Assembly (NCBI GenBank): GCA_028551475.1
Contig: CM052361.1
Location: 19,915,491-19,979,490 of the forward strand
Source of the DNA: Casuarina equisetifolia
Lineage: Eukaryota > Streptophyta > Magnoliopsida > Fagales > Casuarinaceae
DNA length: 64,000 nt
Reading direction: 5' to 3'
The number at the start of each line of letters is the position of its first letter. The first letter of the stretch is position 1. Under the pieces are notes generated by a model that made no database searches, was not told the DNA's origin, and saw nothing but the letters and a program-made list of their open reading frames with translations. Shown here in pieces: positions 1 through 11,454 of this stretch. The position numbers were made by a program, and so were the translations under genes.

Positions 1-567
1 AAGTGACAACATCCTCCAACAAACAAGCATTTATTCCTATGTCCTTTACTACTTTCCAACACTACCTATGGCAAGACTTCATAGCATTTTTCTTCATCAA
101 TAACCTATGGTAGATCATGTAGCACATCTTCTTCTTGTCATTGGAATTTTTTAAGTAATGAGATGTAAAACACATCATGTATTTAAACATCTTGTGGGAG
201 TCAAAGATGATATGATACTGGACCCACATGTTTTATTACCTTGTAAAGACCATGGTAATGAGTAACCAGCTTGAAATTTCTATGCATAGCAGCAAATACT
301 TGTCGATATAGTTATAATTCAAGATAACACAATTGCCCATTTGAAACTTAACCTCACATTTATGCGTGTTACATAATAGTTTCATTTGATTCTAACCCTT
401 TTGTAATTAAGTTCTTAAGTTTCACAGCAAGTCAACTCTTTGAAATAGCTCCCTATCAACAACATCAACTTTTGATCTCCTTGGAAGATACAAGAGCAAG
501 GTTGGATGCTTTTGACCATGTACCACTTCTAGGGCATCCTTCCTATCACATTCTAAACATTAGTATT

Positions 568-2280
568 TATTGGAATATATTTTAATGATATTCGAATATA
601 TAAATATTTTAATAATTAAAAAATAGGTATTATAATATGATAATATTATAATCATTTTGTTAGAATATATTGATGATTGAATGGAATTATAATATAAAAA
701 TATTATAATTAATATTTGATCATTTATAAAATTTTTATAAAGAAAATAATGCTAAAATTGTATGCAAAAAATTAGGTTAATGAGCTTAGTCTACAAGTAC
801 GACCTAATCTAGAGAGGTGTAACCCAGTCCAGAGTGTGCAACCCAGGTCTAAAGTGTGACCCAATGCATGACTTAGGTCCAGAAGCACGACCCAACTCAC
901 AACCCACACACGTGACCTGCGACTCGCACTTGTGACCCATGATCTAGAAGCATTTGCAACCCGCGAACAAGCCCGAACCCCATCTAACCAATAACCCACT
1001 CAATGTTATGACCTCGCTACCTCATTTGCCCACCAATTTCAACTCTAATTAAGTTGAAAAATAACTCGTTGGAAAGTTAATAGAGAAAGGAACATTTTTG
1101 TGAAAAAAAATTGAAGACTCATTACTCAGAAAGAATTAATTTAAAGAAATTGTGGAGTTTTTTGAGTTTAAGTCCTAACTATTCAAAAGTAAAATTAGTA
1201 GATTAGAAGGTTTCTAAAGATGATTTCAAAAGGCTTTTGTAAGGAAGAAGATGTTCTATCAATCTATGAAGGACCCACAAAGATCAATTTCAAGATTGAA
1301 AAGAATTGATGAAGATTTGAGAAAGACCCAGAAACTTAACCCAATAACTTGATTCCTTGGTCCATGAAGCTAACTTAAGTTATGGACTAAACGATGGCAT
1401 TTTAAAGCTCAATTTTGAATGTCTTTAAACTATAATTAAGCATAAACTATCTCTAAACTCTTTGCCTTTTCAACAGCTCGAAATCCAATCACCATCACTT
1501 CAAAATGAGAAGAAAATTAGAGATGTCAAAACAACTAGTTTTTGGAGTTAAAGAGTTGCGTTTTTCACATCTATTTAGTAGAAAAATAAAGGAAAATCGT
1601 AATTACATCTACTAAGATATACAAAAACACAAATCCACTTGAGAAGCTGAATATACACATTGTGAAGCTTGAGTTGAAGTGAAGTCTTAGAGAAATGCTT
1701 TCATTCCATTACTCTTTAAGTTTAATTGAGATTTCTACTTGTATATATGCTAATTAGATTCTGAATATTGTTGTACATATATATTTGTTTGTAAATATAA
1801 AACCTTAACTTTATTATCATTTGGGAGTTTTATGATTAGGGCTTGATTAGCTATTTGTTATCTTTAGAAAGCCTTTAGCTTAGCAATCTTCCATATACAT
1901 TTCACATCCTAAGGGAATTGTTAAGTTTGTAAAAAGCTTGAGAAATGTTAACTTGTTGTTGTGTGTTGAGACACACATTGTATTGTAATCCTTAGTGTAA
2001 GGATTGTTTAACTCTTTGAGGAGGAGGTGGGAAATGTAGGAAAAAGTTTTTCTTAGCTTTGTATAAAGTGGACTTTAACCAGATATGCTAAAGGAGAAAA
2101 TGGTGAAAGTAGATAAAAAAGGAGTCGAACCACCATGTAAATTAATATCTCATCTCTCTTGTGTTTGATTATCTTTGAATACTTTATTTGATTGCAAAAG
2201 GTGATTGAATACAAATTAGAAGTGATTTTTTAAAGAAAAACCTAATTCACCCCCTTCTTAGGTTGTTACAGGATCCAACA
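568..2280 (+). mobile_element. Solo-LTR-like insertion inside the gypsy element (copy 1)
   Basis: A roughly 1.7 kb non-coding AT-rich segment interrupts the gypsy integrase. Its right end, about 42 bases finishing in GGATCCAACA, matches the right end of a second insertion at 6076 with only about four differences. Possible left ends begin TATTGGAATAT at 568 or TGTTAGAATAT at 658. With the first choice the flanking five bases are gtatt and atatt, a target-site duplication with one mismatch. The TG..CA-type ends and lack of coding capacity suggest a solo LTR. The left boundary is uncertain. Confidence 0.5.
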
Positions 2281-4527
2281 ATATTATATCACCAAGTAGC
2301 CTATGGAAACCACCTTCCCCATTCTTATAGCTTCTTAGTTGTGAAAAATTATAAATAGACTTTAAGCACTTTGTTCAGTATCTTTGTTTAATTGTTGGTT
2401 TATAGATGATAGGATGATGAGAACCAAAATTTTACACCTTGTAGCCCTAAAGTTCTTTCCAAAACTAGCTCACAAACACTATTCCCCAATTTAATACAAG
2501 ACTCCTTAGCATGCGATAAATTTTAAAGATTTCTTCATTAAAAAACTCAAGCAATTGTTAAAGCAGAGTAAATGTAAGCTATTGGAATAAAGTGTGCATA
2601 CTTTGACAGTCCATTAACTACCACAAGGATGAATTTTTTTACCTTTAAATGGTAGTAATCCATCTACAAAATCTATGAAAATTTCACTTCATACCTCCTT
2701 CGAGATTGACATTAGTTGTAATAAACCAATGAGGTATAAGTTTTCAAACTTTTGCTTTTGACATGTCTTACATTTCTGTATTGTTGCATTGATAGTTACC
2801 TATATGTCTTTCCAAAAGAAAACTTCCTTAATCTAGTGATACATTTTATGATTTTATTCATGGCATGTTTGGTGGAATTCTTCAATCACAACTAATATGA
2901 GAAAAAAGGTTGGTTGCAAATAAATTCTATTATGGCACAATAAGACTCTAGTACTAACCTCCCAATCCATGCTTGCCTTTTCTCTTTAGACTCTTGTTGT
3001 AAGGTCCTACAACTCCACATTAGACTTATTCTCTTCTTAGATTGGTTCTAGGCATAGGGGGTTTAAACCTGATATTTCCACCAATGTTCCTTCCGTGTTA
3101 GGCACTCACAATAGTACATTTTACCCTACATTCTCCCTCTATGCTTTATATTTGATTTTAAAATCAAAATCTATGAGTTTATTAGTCCATTTCTATTGAA
3201 CAAATGCTAAATCTATTATTCTCATAGAAACTTAAGGTTGTGTTGGTCTATTAGCACTTTGAATGCCCTTCCAAGCAAGTAATGCCTCCATTTTTCTATT
3301 ATTATGATGAATGAGGCCATCTTCTTGTCATAGGTATACATGTGCAATTTTTTTCCTTCAAAGCTTTACTAAAGTATGTTATTGGCCTTTGTCCCAAAGT
3401 TAGTATAGCACCTACACCTTGCCTGAAGATGTCACATTTGACTATGAATGGTTCTGTAAAATTAGGTGTGGGCAACACTACAGTGCTCATAAGCTCTTGC
3501 TTGAGGCTTTTAAAGGCATATTCTACTTATGAATCCTTGCCAAACTAATCTTTTTTCAATAACTTAGTGAAGGGCATTGCTATATACTCATAGTTCTAGA
3601 TGAATCTTCTATAATAGTTAGTTAATCCTTGAAACCTATGTAGTTCCCTCACGTTTTTTTGGCTTTAACCAATTTGTTATTGTTGCTACCTTTTCCCTAT
3701 TAACCTATATTCCATCTTTCCCCATGACTTTCCCTAAAAATTCAATTTGAGATTGTCCAAACTCATACTTGGATTATATTACAAATAGTTTCTCTTCCTT
3801 AGGTCATTCAAAGACAATTCTAACATATTGCAAATGCTCATCTATGCCTTAACCATAAATAAGAACATCATTAAAGAAAATCAACACACATTTTTAAAGT
3901 TATGGACAAAATACATCATTCATCAATAATTGAAATGTTGATGCTGCATTCATGAGCCCAAATGGCATCATAAGCCACTCATAATACCCTTTATGCATTG
4001 GAAAAGCAATGTTTGCCATGTCTTGACAATTTATCTAGACCTAATGATATCCAAAATGCAAGTTAAGTCTAAAGAAAAATTAGGCACCATTTAGTTCATT
4101 AATGAGCTCATCTATTATCAATATATGGTAGTTTTCCCTAGTGGTATTATGATTCAATGCTCTAAAATCAATGAAAATCCTTCACAATTGATCCTTCTTC
4201 CTTACCAACTGCACAAGTGCCAAAAAAGGGCTTTGGCTTGGTTGCATATCTTTTCAATGGATGGTAGCTCTTTGATAACTTTCTCTATCTTGTTCTTTTG
4301 GTAGAATGGATAGTGATAGGGATAGACTGCAATAGCATAGTTTTTCTTCAATGCGATCCTATAGTTGCAAGACCTCTAAGGTAGTAACCCTTCTAGCTCT
4401 TTGAAAATGTCCATATATTGCTTGGGCAAACCGTTCATTTAATCCTCTATTTCTTGTAGTTGAAACAATGTTTTCCACGTACAACGCAATAATTATTATT
4501 AATAGCAAGAGCACTTTACTTTTATGT

Positions 4528-6076
4528 TATTAGAATATATTAGTACTTTGGTGATGACAAAAACACAATTATAATAAGAAAATATTCTTATTATTGGTTG
4601 TTTATTTGTATACTATTTTTATATAAGAAAATTGATGTTGGAATAATTGTGCAAGAAAAATCACAAAGCCCAAATATGTGTGAATCAAACTATGTGAGCC
4701 CAAGTTAATCTCAAACCCCAAAGCCCATGTGAGTCAACAAACCCATGACCAGACATGATCCAAGTCATTTTGCAACTCAAGCCCAAAGCCCAATTCGCAT
4801 GCAAGAGACACAACATGAGATAAACCTAATAGCCTATGTGACCCACAATTACAACCCAAAAGTAATTTGTACATTGTTCTCTATCACAAGACCCATTCAA
4901 TGAGCATCCTATGTGCCAAGCCAAAGAAAGCATCATTAGGGTCAAAAATTGATTCATTTGAAAGGTATCAAAGAGTAGAAGAATTCTATAAAGAAAGATT
5001 TGAAATTCAAGCACTTAAGGAAGATTAAATTAAAAAGACTTGCAAGTGTTCTTTGTGACCCACAACTTAGTTGTTTGAGCAAAAAGTATCAAATCGAAAA
5101 GTTTTTAAAGCCAAAATCATATTAGTTTGTTAAGGAAGAAGCCAATCTATTGATTTATAACTAGTTTACAAAGATTTGGTTTAAGATTGATAAGAAAGAA
5201 GGAAGCTTTCTATGAAATCCATTAACCCTACCCATGACCAAAATTCTCTCTACAAGATCTGAGTAAGAAAAATAAAAATCTAGATGAAACAACAACATCT
5301 TGTAAAGGGGATTTTAAGTAACTCAAATTCGACTTCCTTCTGTTAAATGCTTTTAAGAACTTCTAAAGAAAGGAAAAAGAAAGCTCTAATGGAAAACATT
5401 TATGATTTGGTTCAAAGAAGTAAAAAGTTCACTGGCAATAAAAGAAAAAAATATCAAAGAAAAAGAAAGTATCATTCAAGAAAAGCCCACATTCTTCTTT
5501 CTTACTCATCAAGCTCATGAAATCATTCTTCTTTTAGTGACTTTAATATGAGTTCATTATATTTCTTGTATACTTGTTAGAAAATCATCTTGCTTTTCAA
5601 TACATATTGTTATTGATTTGATTTCTTACAAGTAAACAATGCTAAAGTTTGATAAAAGTTTGGGGCTTTTGTCCATACATTTTGTATTGGTTTTCTAGCA
5701 TTTGATTAAAGCCTTTGAACCATATATTGTATATCTTGTAAAAGTTTAGTTCAAATTTTGTACTAATAGGGAGAGAACTTGTAGCTAGGATTAAAAAATT
5801 CATTATCCCTTGTAATCAATTGGTTAATTGATTGGATAGTCACTCTAGTAGGTTGCTAGGGTAAGGTGGAATAGGTGCCGAGGTGGCTTAGGCCAACCAA
5901 CTTTCCAAAAATCTTTGTTTTTGTGTGATTGTGTTTCATGTGAGTCATTTATTTATTGCTTGGGTTAATTTCATCTACATGATCATTCATTGCTTCACAT
6001 AGCTAAAAAGAAAAAGATAAAAGAATTTTTTAGAAACCTAATTCACCCATTTCTTAGGTTGTTATAGGATCCAACA
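4528..6076 (+). mobile_element. Solo-LTR-like insertion inside the gypsy element (copy 2)
   Basis: A roughly 1.55 kb non-coding segment separates the gypsy protease part (above 6100) from the RT part (below 4500). It begins around TATTAGAATAT and ends GGATCCAACA, the same terminal sequence as the insertion ending at 2280. The two copies are only loosely similar internally, so they are old or belong to different subfamilies. The candidate flanking duplication (tatgt versus tttgc) is poor, so the exact left edge is not fixed. Confidence 0.5.
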
Positions 6077-6237
6077 TTTGCTTTTTAAGTTCCTTCTTGA
6101 TTTCACTTTTGCCTACTACTTGATTTGATGGTGCCACCTTACATTTCTACTTTACCTTTTGATTGTTAAGCTTGAAAGTCATGTAAAGCTTTTTAATTCT
6201 CATGATATCAAGCCTAGTGTTTAAAGCCATTGCACAA

Positions 6238-6252
6238 CCCCCCCCCCCCCCC
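6238..6252. repeat. Poly-C run (15 C)
   Basis: Fifteen consecutive C residues lie in the protease-RT linker of the gypsy relic. The length could be affected by sequencing or assembly error. Confidence 0.9.
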
Positions 6253-7545
6253 GAGCAAAATGATGCTTGAACCCTACATGTCTAGTATGTTAAAATCCTC
6301 CCTAAACCCTATCTTTTGAAAGCATAACTCTAATCCTTTGCATAAACCTCCATTTGCAACACTAACTTTAAATGTCCTAGTGTCCTAAAACCTTAATCTT
6401 GTTTTCTATGCCATTCTCTTACCCATTAAATTGTGAGTGCTTCCTGAATCAATTAAGAAGCTGACACATTGTGGGACTCTAGTTACATAACCAAATATCT
6501 TTATGGTTTGTGGTGTGGTGATCCTACATATTATTGTCTTTATGGAGGTATTTGGCCTCTTCTCTTTATGTTGTTTTATTCTTATGATCCTATTTCTCTT
6601 TTTTGTTTGCTCTACCGCCTCTTTTTCATCACCTTCAATGGCCACCATTATGAACATTTCCTTATAATGGTGTCCTAGACAGAAATTTTTATCATAGTTG
6701 AAGCATAGATTATGATCTTTCTCTTCTACATTTTAGTTTGACTTAGTTTTTGAATATTCAGCTTTTCCTTCTCAATTATCATAGGGTTGGCATTAGTCAC
6801 CTTTTGTATAGTCTATTACAAGCTAGCTCACAACGCTTGGTGATAGGTTTTGTAAATGCAAGCCATTCCTATGGTTGTTGCAAGTGTTTTGGGTTTTGTT
6901 ATTTATATGTTGGCTTTGATTGCTCTTTTAGCCCATAGAAAAATCCTCTTATCTATTATGTATTGGATAAATCCCCTACTTTGAGAAGTAATGCAATGTA
7001 TTGTACTTGATAGTCATTGACAAAGCTAGTTTGCCTAAGATGAGTGAGCTTTTCTTAGTTACTTTGACACTCCATGGACCCACACTAAGTAGTAAGCTCC
7101 TAAGTCAATTGTTGTCATGTGATCATTCTTTCTCCTTGCTTTTCCTTAAAGAATTAATACCAAAGTTGGACCTCATTTTCCAAGTTTTAAGTTATGATAT
7201 GTACTTTGTCTTTTTCTTTTGTTTGGTGGAAATCAAAGTATTGTTTCACATGACATATCCAACCTATTGGGTCCCTTCTTCACCAAATTGTGGGAAGTCC
7301 AAATATATGTGCCTCACTCAATTGTCTACCTAACTTACATTGTTGTTGCCAATATAAACACATAAACTCTCTCTCTTTTTGAATTAAGAGTTTAGATTGC
7401 CATCTTGTAGCTTTTGTAGTACAACATCTAGCATTTGTTGCATCATTTTAGTGCATTGCTAGAACTTTCTTTCTAGCTTTACTTTCAACCAATCCATCTA
7501 AGAAGAGTTTTCCAAAACCTATTTTTGATGCCAAATTGGCATGGG

Positions 7546-10500
7546 CTCTAGTTTGAGAATGTGCTTATAGGTGATGTGGAGGCTATTCAACATGGAACAA
7601 CTCTAAATACTTTTTTCTAGGCTATTTTGGTGAGAGAATGCTAACTTCTTTGAGGGAAGTCGACCTCCAAGGACACAAAATAAGTTGGCAAATTGGATAC
7701 CCTTCATTGCCTTTATCTGCTCTATCTATATATAGAAGCATAGCTCCAATATAGTTTTTCAACTTACATATGGATGAGTGCCCATACACTAGTTTCCTTA
7801 TCTCATTACCTACTTGTCATCTCGTAGCCATATGCCTGTTTAAACAAAAATTAGCGAATGGTTCTCCTGAAGTCCCTTTATGCTATCCAAAACTTCCCAA
7901 GAGTGACTAATTTACTGAAAAAAAGACTACTACCCTCCTACGTTACAAAAGGTTGCTTCCCATGCTACCCTTATGTTAAGGATATGGCTAAGTGGCCTAT
8001 ACCACTAAATTTCACACAAAGTAATAATTAAGTTGCTCATTTTGTGTATTTGGAGCTTGCTTTAGTTTTTGCAACTTTAACCCAATCCAATGGTTGTCTG
8101 ACCATTATACATGTCAATAATTTACAACATTACTAGAGTTATACAACATGTTAAAGATATGGAAATGATTGCTAAAATCTTTGAATATTTTTCTCATAAT
8201 AAGGCAAAGTTTTTAAATAGTCTATGTACTGTACTTTCAATAGGACTAAAACTCAAACAAGAAAGGAAACATCAAGTTATTCAAAGAGTTTCTACTAGAT
8301 CTTACAAAGCATAACAATCTAAACATTAGATGTTACTCACTCTTTGACATTTAGTATTCTTATTATCTTAAGTTTCACTTAAACCAATTCAAAGAAGAAA
8401 ATATATGGAGCATTACAAAGACCCATTTATGGGTAAAGAAAAAACTAGGATGTAGAAATGTTGAATTTTTTATTTTTTAATTTTTTGGTTAGATAAGGAG
8501 GAAGCGGATTGAATCTTGAACTTGGTAGCTTCACTTGAGCTACCAAGTAAAATGACAATAAAAATAGTGATATTCCTTCAACAAAAAGAGAAAATAAAGA
8601 GACTGAGTTAAAATAGCATTTCCATCATATAAACTCTATTAAGAATAGTGTAATAACATCATGTATGAAAATATTCTATATATAGAAAAAATATTCCATT
8701 CCTTTAATATGGTATTAAAGCTCAAACACAATGCCACACTTCTTTGCTCATAATCAAACACTCCTATAAAAAGTGTTTTTTATATATTTAGTTAAAGAGA
8801 GCATGCTAACAACAATGTGACAAAATTTCACATTTCCTAAATTTTAAGGTAAGTACATATTTTTTTATCCTTAAGTTAACTTATGAATAAAAGTATACTT
8901 TTTTTCAAACCAATATGAGATCACTTTCTTTTTTTGGGGGGGGTAAAAATCTTGACTAGGTACACTAAACCAATTCCTTTTGTCTAGTTTCCTTTATCAA
9001 ATTTCAAAAATCAAAACAAATATGAAATTAGATGCTCTTTAGATAGGCATATTAGTTAGGTTGTCCGAGCCCTTACGGCTCAAGTGCCATCTTGGGAATT
9101 ACCACTTAAGTAGTGGTGTTCAAGACACTATAGAAGTAGATAAACGGGAATTAATTCTAATTCCCAGATGATAAAAAAAAGGTAAAAGGTCTCGAAGAGA
9201 AAATGATCCAATCCAGTCAGTAAAATAGGTCCTATAGAAAGTCCATTTATTCCCAATCTCCAATGAAAATCAAAAAAATTGATCACCCTAAACCCCAAAC
9301 CCTAAACCAACACTTTTAAGATAGTCCGGATATTGTAGTAGATCTAGAATACCCAATTCCAATAGTAGTGAAAATATTAATCGTTAATATCCCGATGAAT
9401 TTTAATAAAGCAGGCGAGTGCCGGTTGTTTGATGGAGAAAGGAAACTCGGGGTGACAAAAAAACCCAAAAAGGAATATTGTGTGAGAAGAAAACTTTATA
9501 TAAAGAGTAGGTAAAGTATATTTTGTTGCTGAAAAGGGATGCATGCCGAAGGCAGCAGTGCTTTGCTCAAAGTGAAGAAAGACACATTCGGACGCCCAAA
9601 AGCTCTGTGTATATTCAATTATATACAAAAAAGTAACCAAAAAAGCCAGCCGAACATGTTGCTATACAAATAATATATAAAATAAATGACAAATGGTCTT
9701 GGACCCCATAATAAGAAGAGAAAGCGGGGTAAGCATATGAATCTCCAATGGTTTTCTTAATAATAAAAAAAAACTTTTCAGTTCCAATTTATCTAGTGTT
9801 TTACGTGATATCTTTCAGCTTGGGATCAGAAATTTTGTGTAGGTTATCAGAAAAAACAAATAAACCTTCAATGATTCAAAATAGTGGTGAGTGTATCCTT
9901 CGGACTGGTGCATTCAAAGAACTTCTGGTAGAATTTCGATCTTAATATGCTGTTCGAATCCAATAAAGGCCAGGTGATTAACTCCTTAATGTTCTTAGCT
10001 TAGAATGATTAAAAAAATACTTTACAATAACTACCTTATACTTAGGATAAAAGTTCTATAAATACAACCTGAAGTCCAATAATATTGGGTATGTGAAGAA
10101 GTATATATATTGTACAAAAATCCAACGTTAAAAAATAATATGTATAAGTTAAAGTTTAAATTAAAAAAAAATGTTTTAATTATTAAGTTAACTTTGAAGT
10201 TTGATATTTAGATATTTTAATATAATATTAGAATTTAAATTTAATTTTATATATATTATGAAATTTTAAATTTAATATTATTTAATACGCAAGAATATGT
10301 GTACAAAATAAAAGTCTTATATGGATTATGTATTTTTTTCAATAAAATTTAGATGAAAAGAATACTATTATAATTTTTAAGTTAATTTTTGGAATGGACT
10401 AAAGACTTCCGTCATTTCTTAAAATTAATTTCGAAGATGTGGTGGGGTTCATGGTTCACACGGCAGAAGGATAGTAGTCAGAACCACTATAATTAAAACG

Positions 10501-10730
10501 GGAAGAGGACGACCATAGCAATCCACCAACCCTAAATGCCTCATGGTGGGCTAGAAAAGCAAATGTTAAACAGTCATGCCAATCATCTCAAATTATTAAG
10601 ATGAAGCATATCAAATTTCTTTTGGCCCCTCGAACTCCTATTTCTTAAAAAAAAAAAAAACTCCAAAACATTGGTTTTATTTCTGTAAAAAGCTGAAACT
10701 ATTTTCATTTTAATTTTTACTTTCCATTTT
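7546..10730. other. AT-rich region without a recognisable gene
   Basis: Only short ORFs with no family resemblance occur here. Visible features are homopolymer runs, a short CCCTAAA-like patch at 9285-9308 resembling telomere repeat units, and very AT-rich DNA at 10080-10400. The left part may contain the 5' LTR of the gypsy relic, but I could not define its ends. Confidence 0.6.
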
Positions 10731-10787
10731 TACTTTATATTTTCGTGCAAAATTCGTTGAAATTCTTGAGATTAATCTGTTGCTTCT

Positions 10788-10805
10788 TGTCTTGTCTTGT
10801 CTTGT
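10788..10805 (+). repeat. Short tandem repeat (TTGTC)n
   Basis: About three and a half uninterrupted copies of a five-base TTGTC/CTTGT unit lie in the probable 5' leader region of the small gene candidate at 11251. Confidence 0.8.
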
Positions 10806-11250
10806 CGTACCCCGTCTTCAGGACTTGCATCACTTTCTTCTTTTACACAAGAACCCAGATTCAGTCAGGTACAGAGGGAAAGAAAAGGTTAAAGCTTTCA
10901 TACAAAATTTCACAAGCAAAATTACCCCCCATGGTGCTTTAAATGTTCTGAAAGAGACACAGTGGCGCAAAGATAGAGACGAACACATCTCCTTAGAGAA
11001 AGCCACACACTTAGAAGTCTAGAAAACCCAGAAAAGCCTGTGCCTCTCTCATTTCTCTACACAGCAGTTCTTAGAGGAAAATATGCAGTCCATGGTAAAC
11101 CTCCATGGTTCCTGTGGCCTTCCTCTCTGTGTTTCCGGGATTGGTCATCCCCTCACTCTCTCTAAGGAGTACGGTTTTCTCTATACAACTCTCTTGATCT
11201 CTAAGTATATTAGGGTTTTCATCTTTCTTTTAATCCTGTGGTGGTGCAGA

Positions 11251-11454
11251 ATGGCAGATCATGATCGCAGGAGGGAGAACATAAAGCGTCAGCGATCACA
11301 GGCCAGAGCGGAACTCCATGCAAATCAAGAAACGAGTAGTCTGTTGGAGAGACTGCTTGGAGAGATCAAAGGAGATGAGGTTGATGGAGATCTGGCTGGT
11401 CTTCTGCATGATCTAGCCCACTATTATTTGACTTGTACAGCTAAAGCTGCTTAA
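11251..11454 (+). CDS. Small unrecognised protein gene candidate (67 aa)
   Basis: I do not recognise this protein. It begins MADHDRRRENIKRQR, is hydrophilic and basic at the N-terminus, then carries a probable helix around SSLLERLLGEIK and a C-terminal segment LAGLLHDLAHYYLTC. The reading frame is open further upstream to 11083, but that upstream part reads as hydrophobic leader. It ends in a pyrimidine-rich tract followed by TGCAG one base before the ATG, which looks like a 3' splice site. A donor-like GTAAAC at 11095 would give a 155-base leader intron. A TATA-like stretch lies near 10734-10742 and the leader region is rich in CT, as expected of a plant 5'UTR. It could be a small regulatory protein or a chance ORF. 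The splice context, and a base composition richer in G and C than the flanks, favour a real gene. Confidence 0.45.
   Translation: MADHDRRRENIKRQRSQARAELHANQETSSLLERLLGEIKGDEVDGDLAGLLHDLAHYYLTCTAKAA

Larger units (their letters stand above)
1..7545 (-). mobile_element. Decayed Ty3/gypsy LTR retrotransposon, split by two insertions
   Basis: Read on the minus strand, fragments appear in the order protease, reverse transcriptase, RNase H, integrase, which is the Ty3/gypsy order. A retropepsin-like stretch with the motif LIDSGSTHN lies at 6406-6657. RT fragments run from about 4500 to 3600, including ALVQLVRKKD and a catalytic box reading FNDVLIYG near 3845-3870, where the first Asp of the usual DD pair is Asn. 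RNase H with YFSKALKEK is at 3302-3490, followed by EKWRHYLLG and LIDQHNLKFL near 3200-3300. An integrase end resembling the gypsy 'P.E.VYG' region lies near 480-560. A tRNA-like primer site may lie near 7525-7541. Stops and frameshifts are frequent, so it is not autonomous. Insertions at about 568-2280 and 4528-6076 interrupt the integrase and the protease-RT linker. Confidence 0.85.

Noticed and set aside
9285-9308. CCCTAAA-like repeats as an interstitial telomere
   Set aside because: Only about three imperfect units are present, within what simple AT/C-rich sequence can give by chance.
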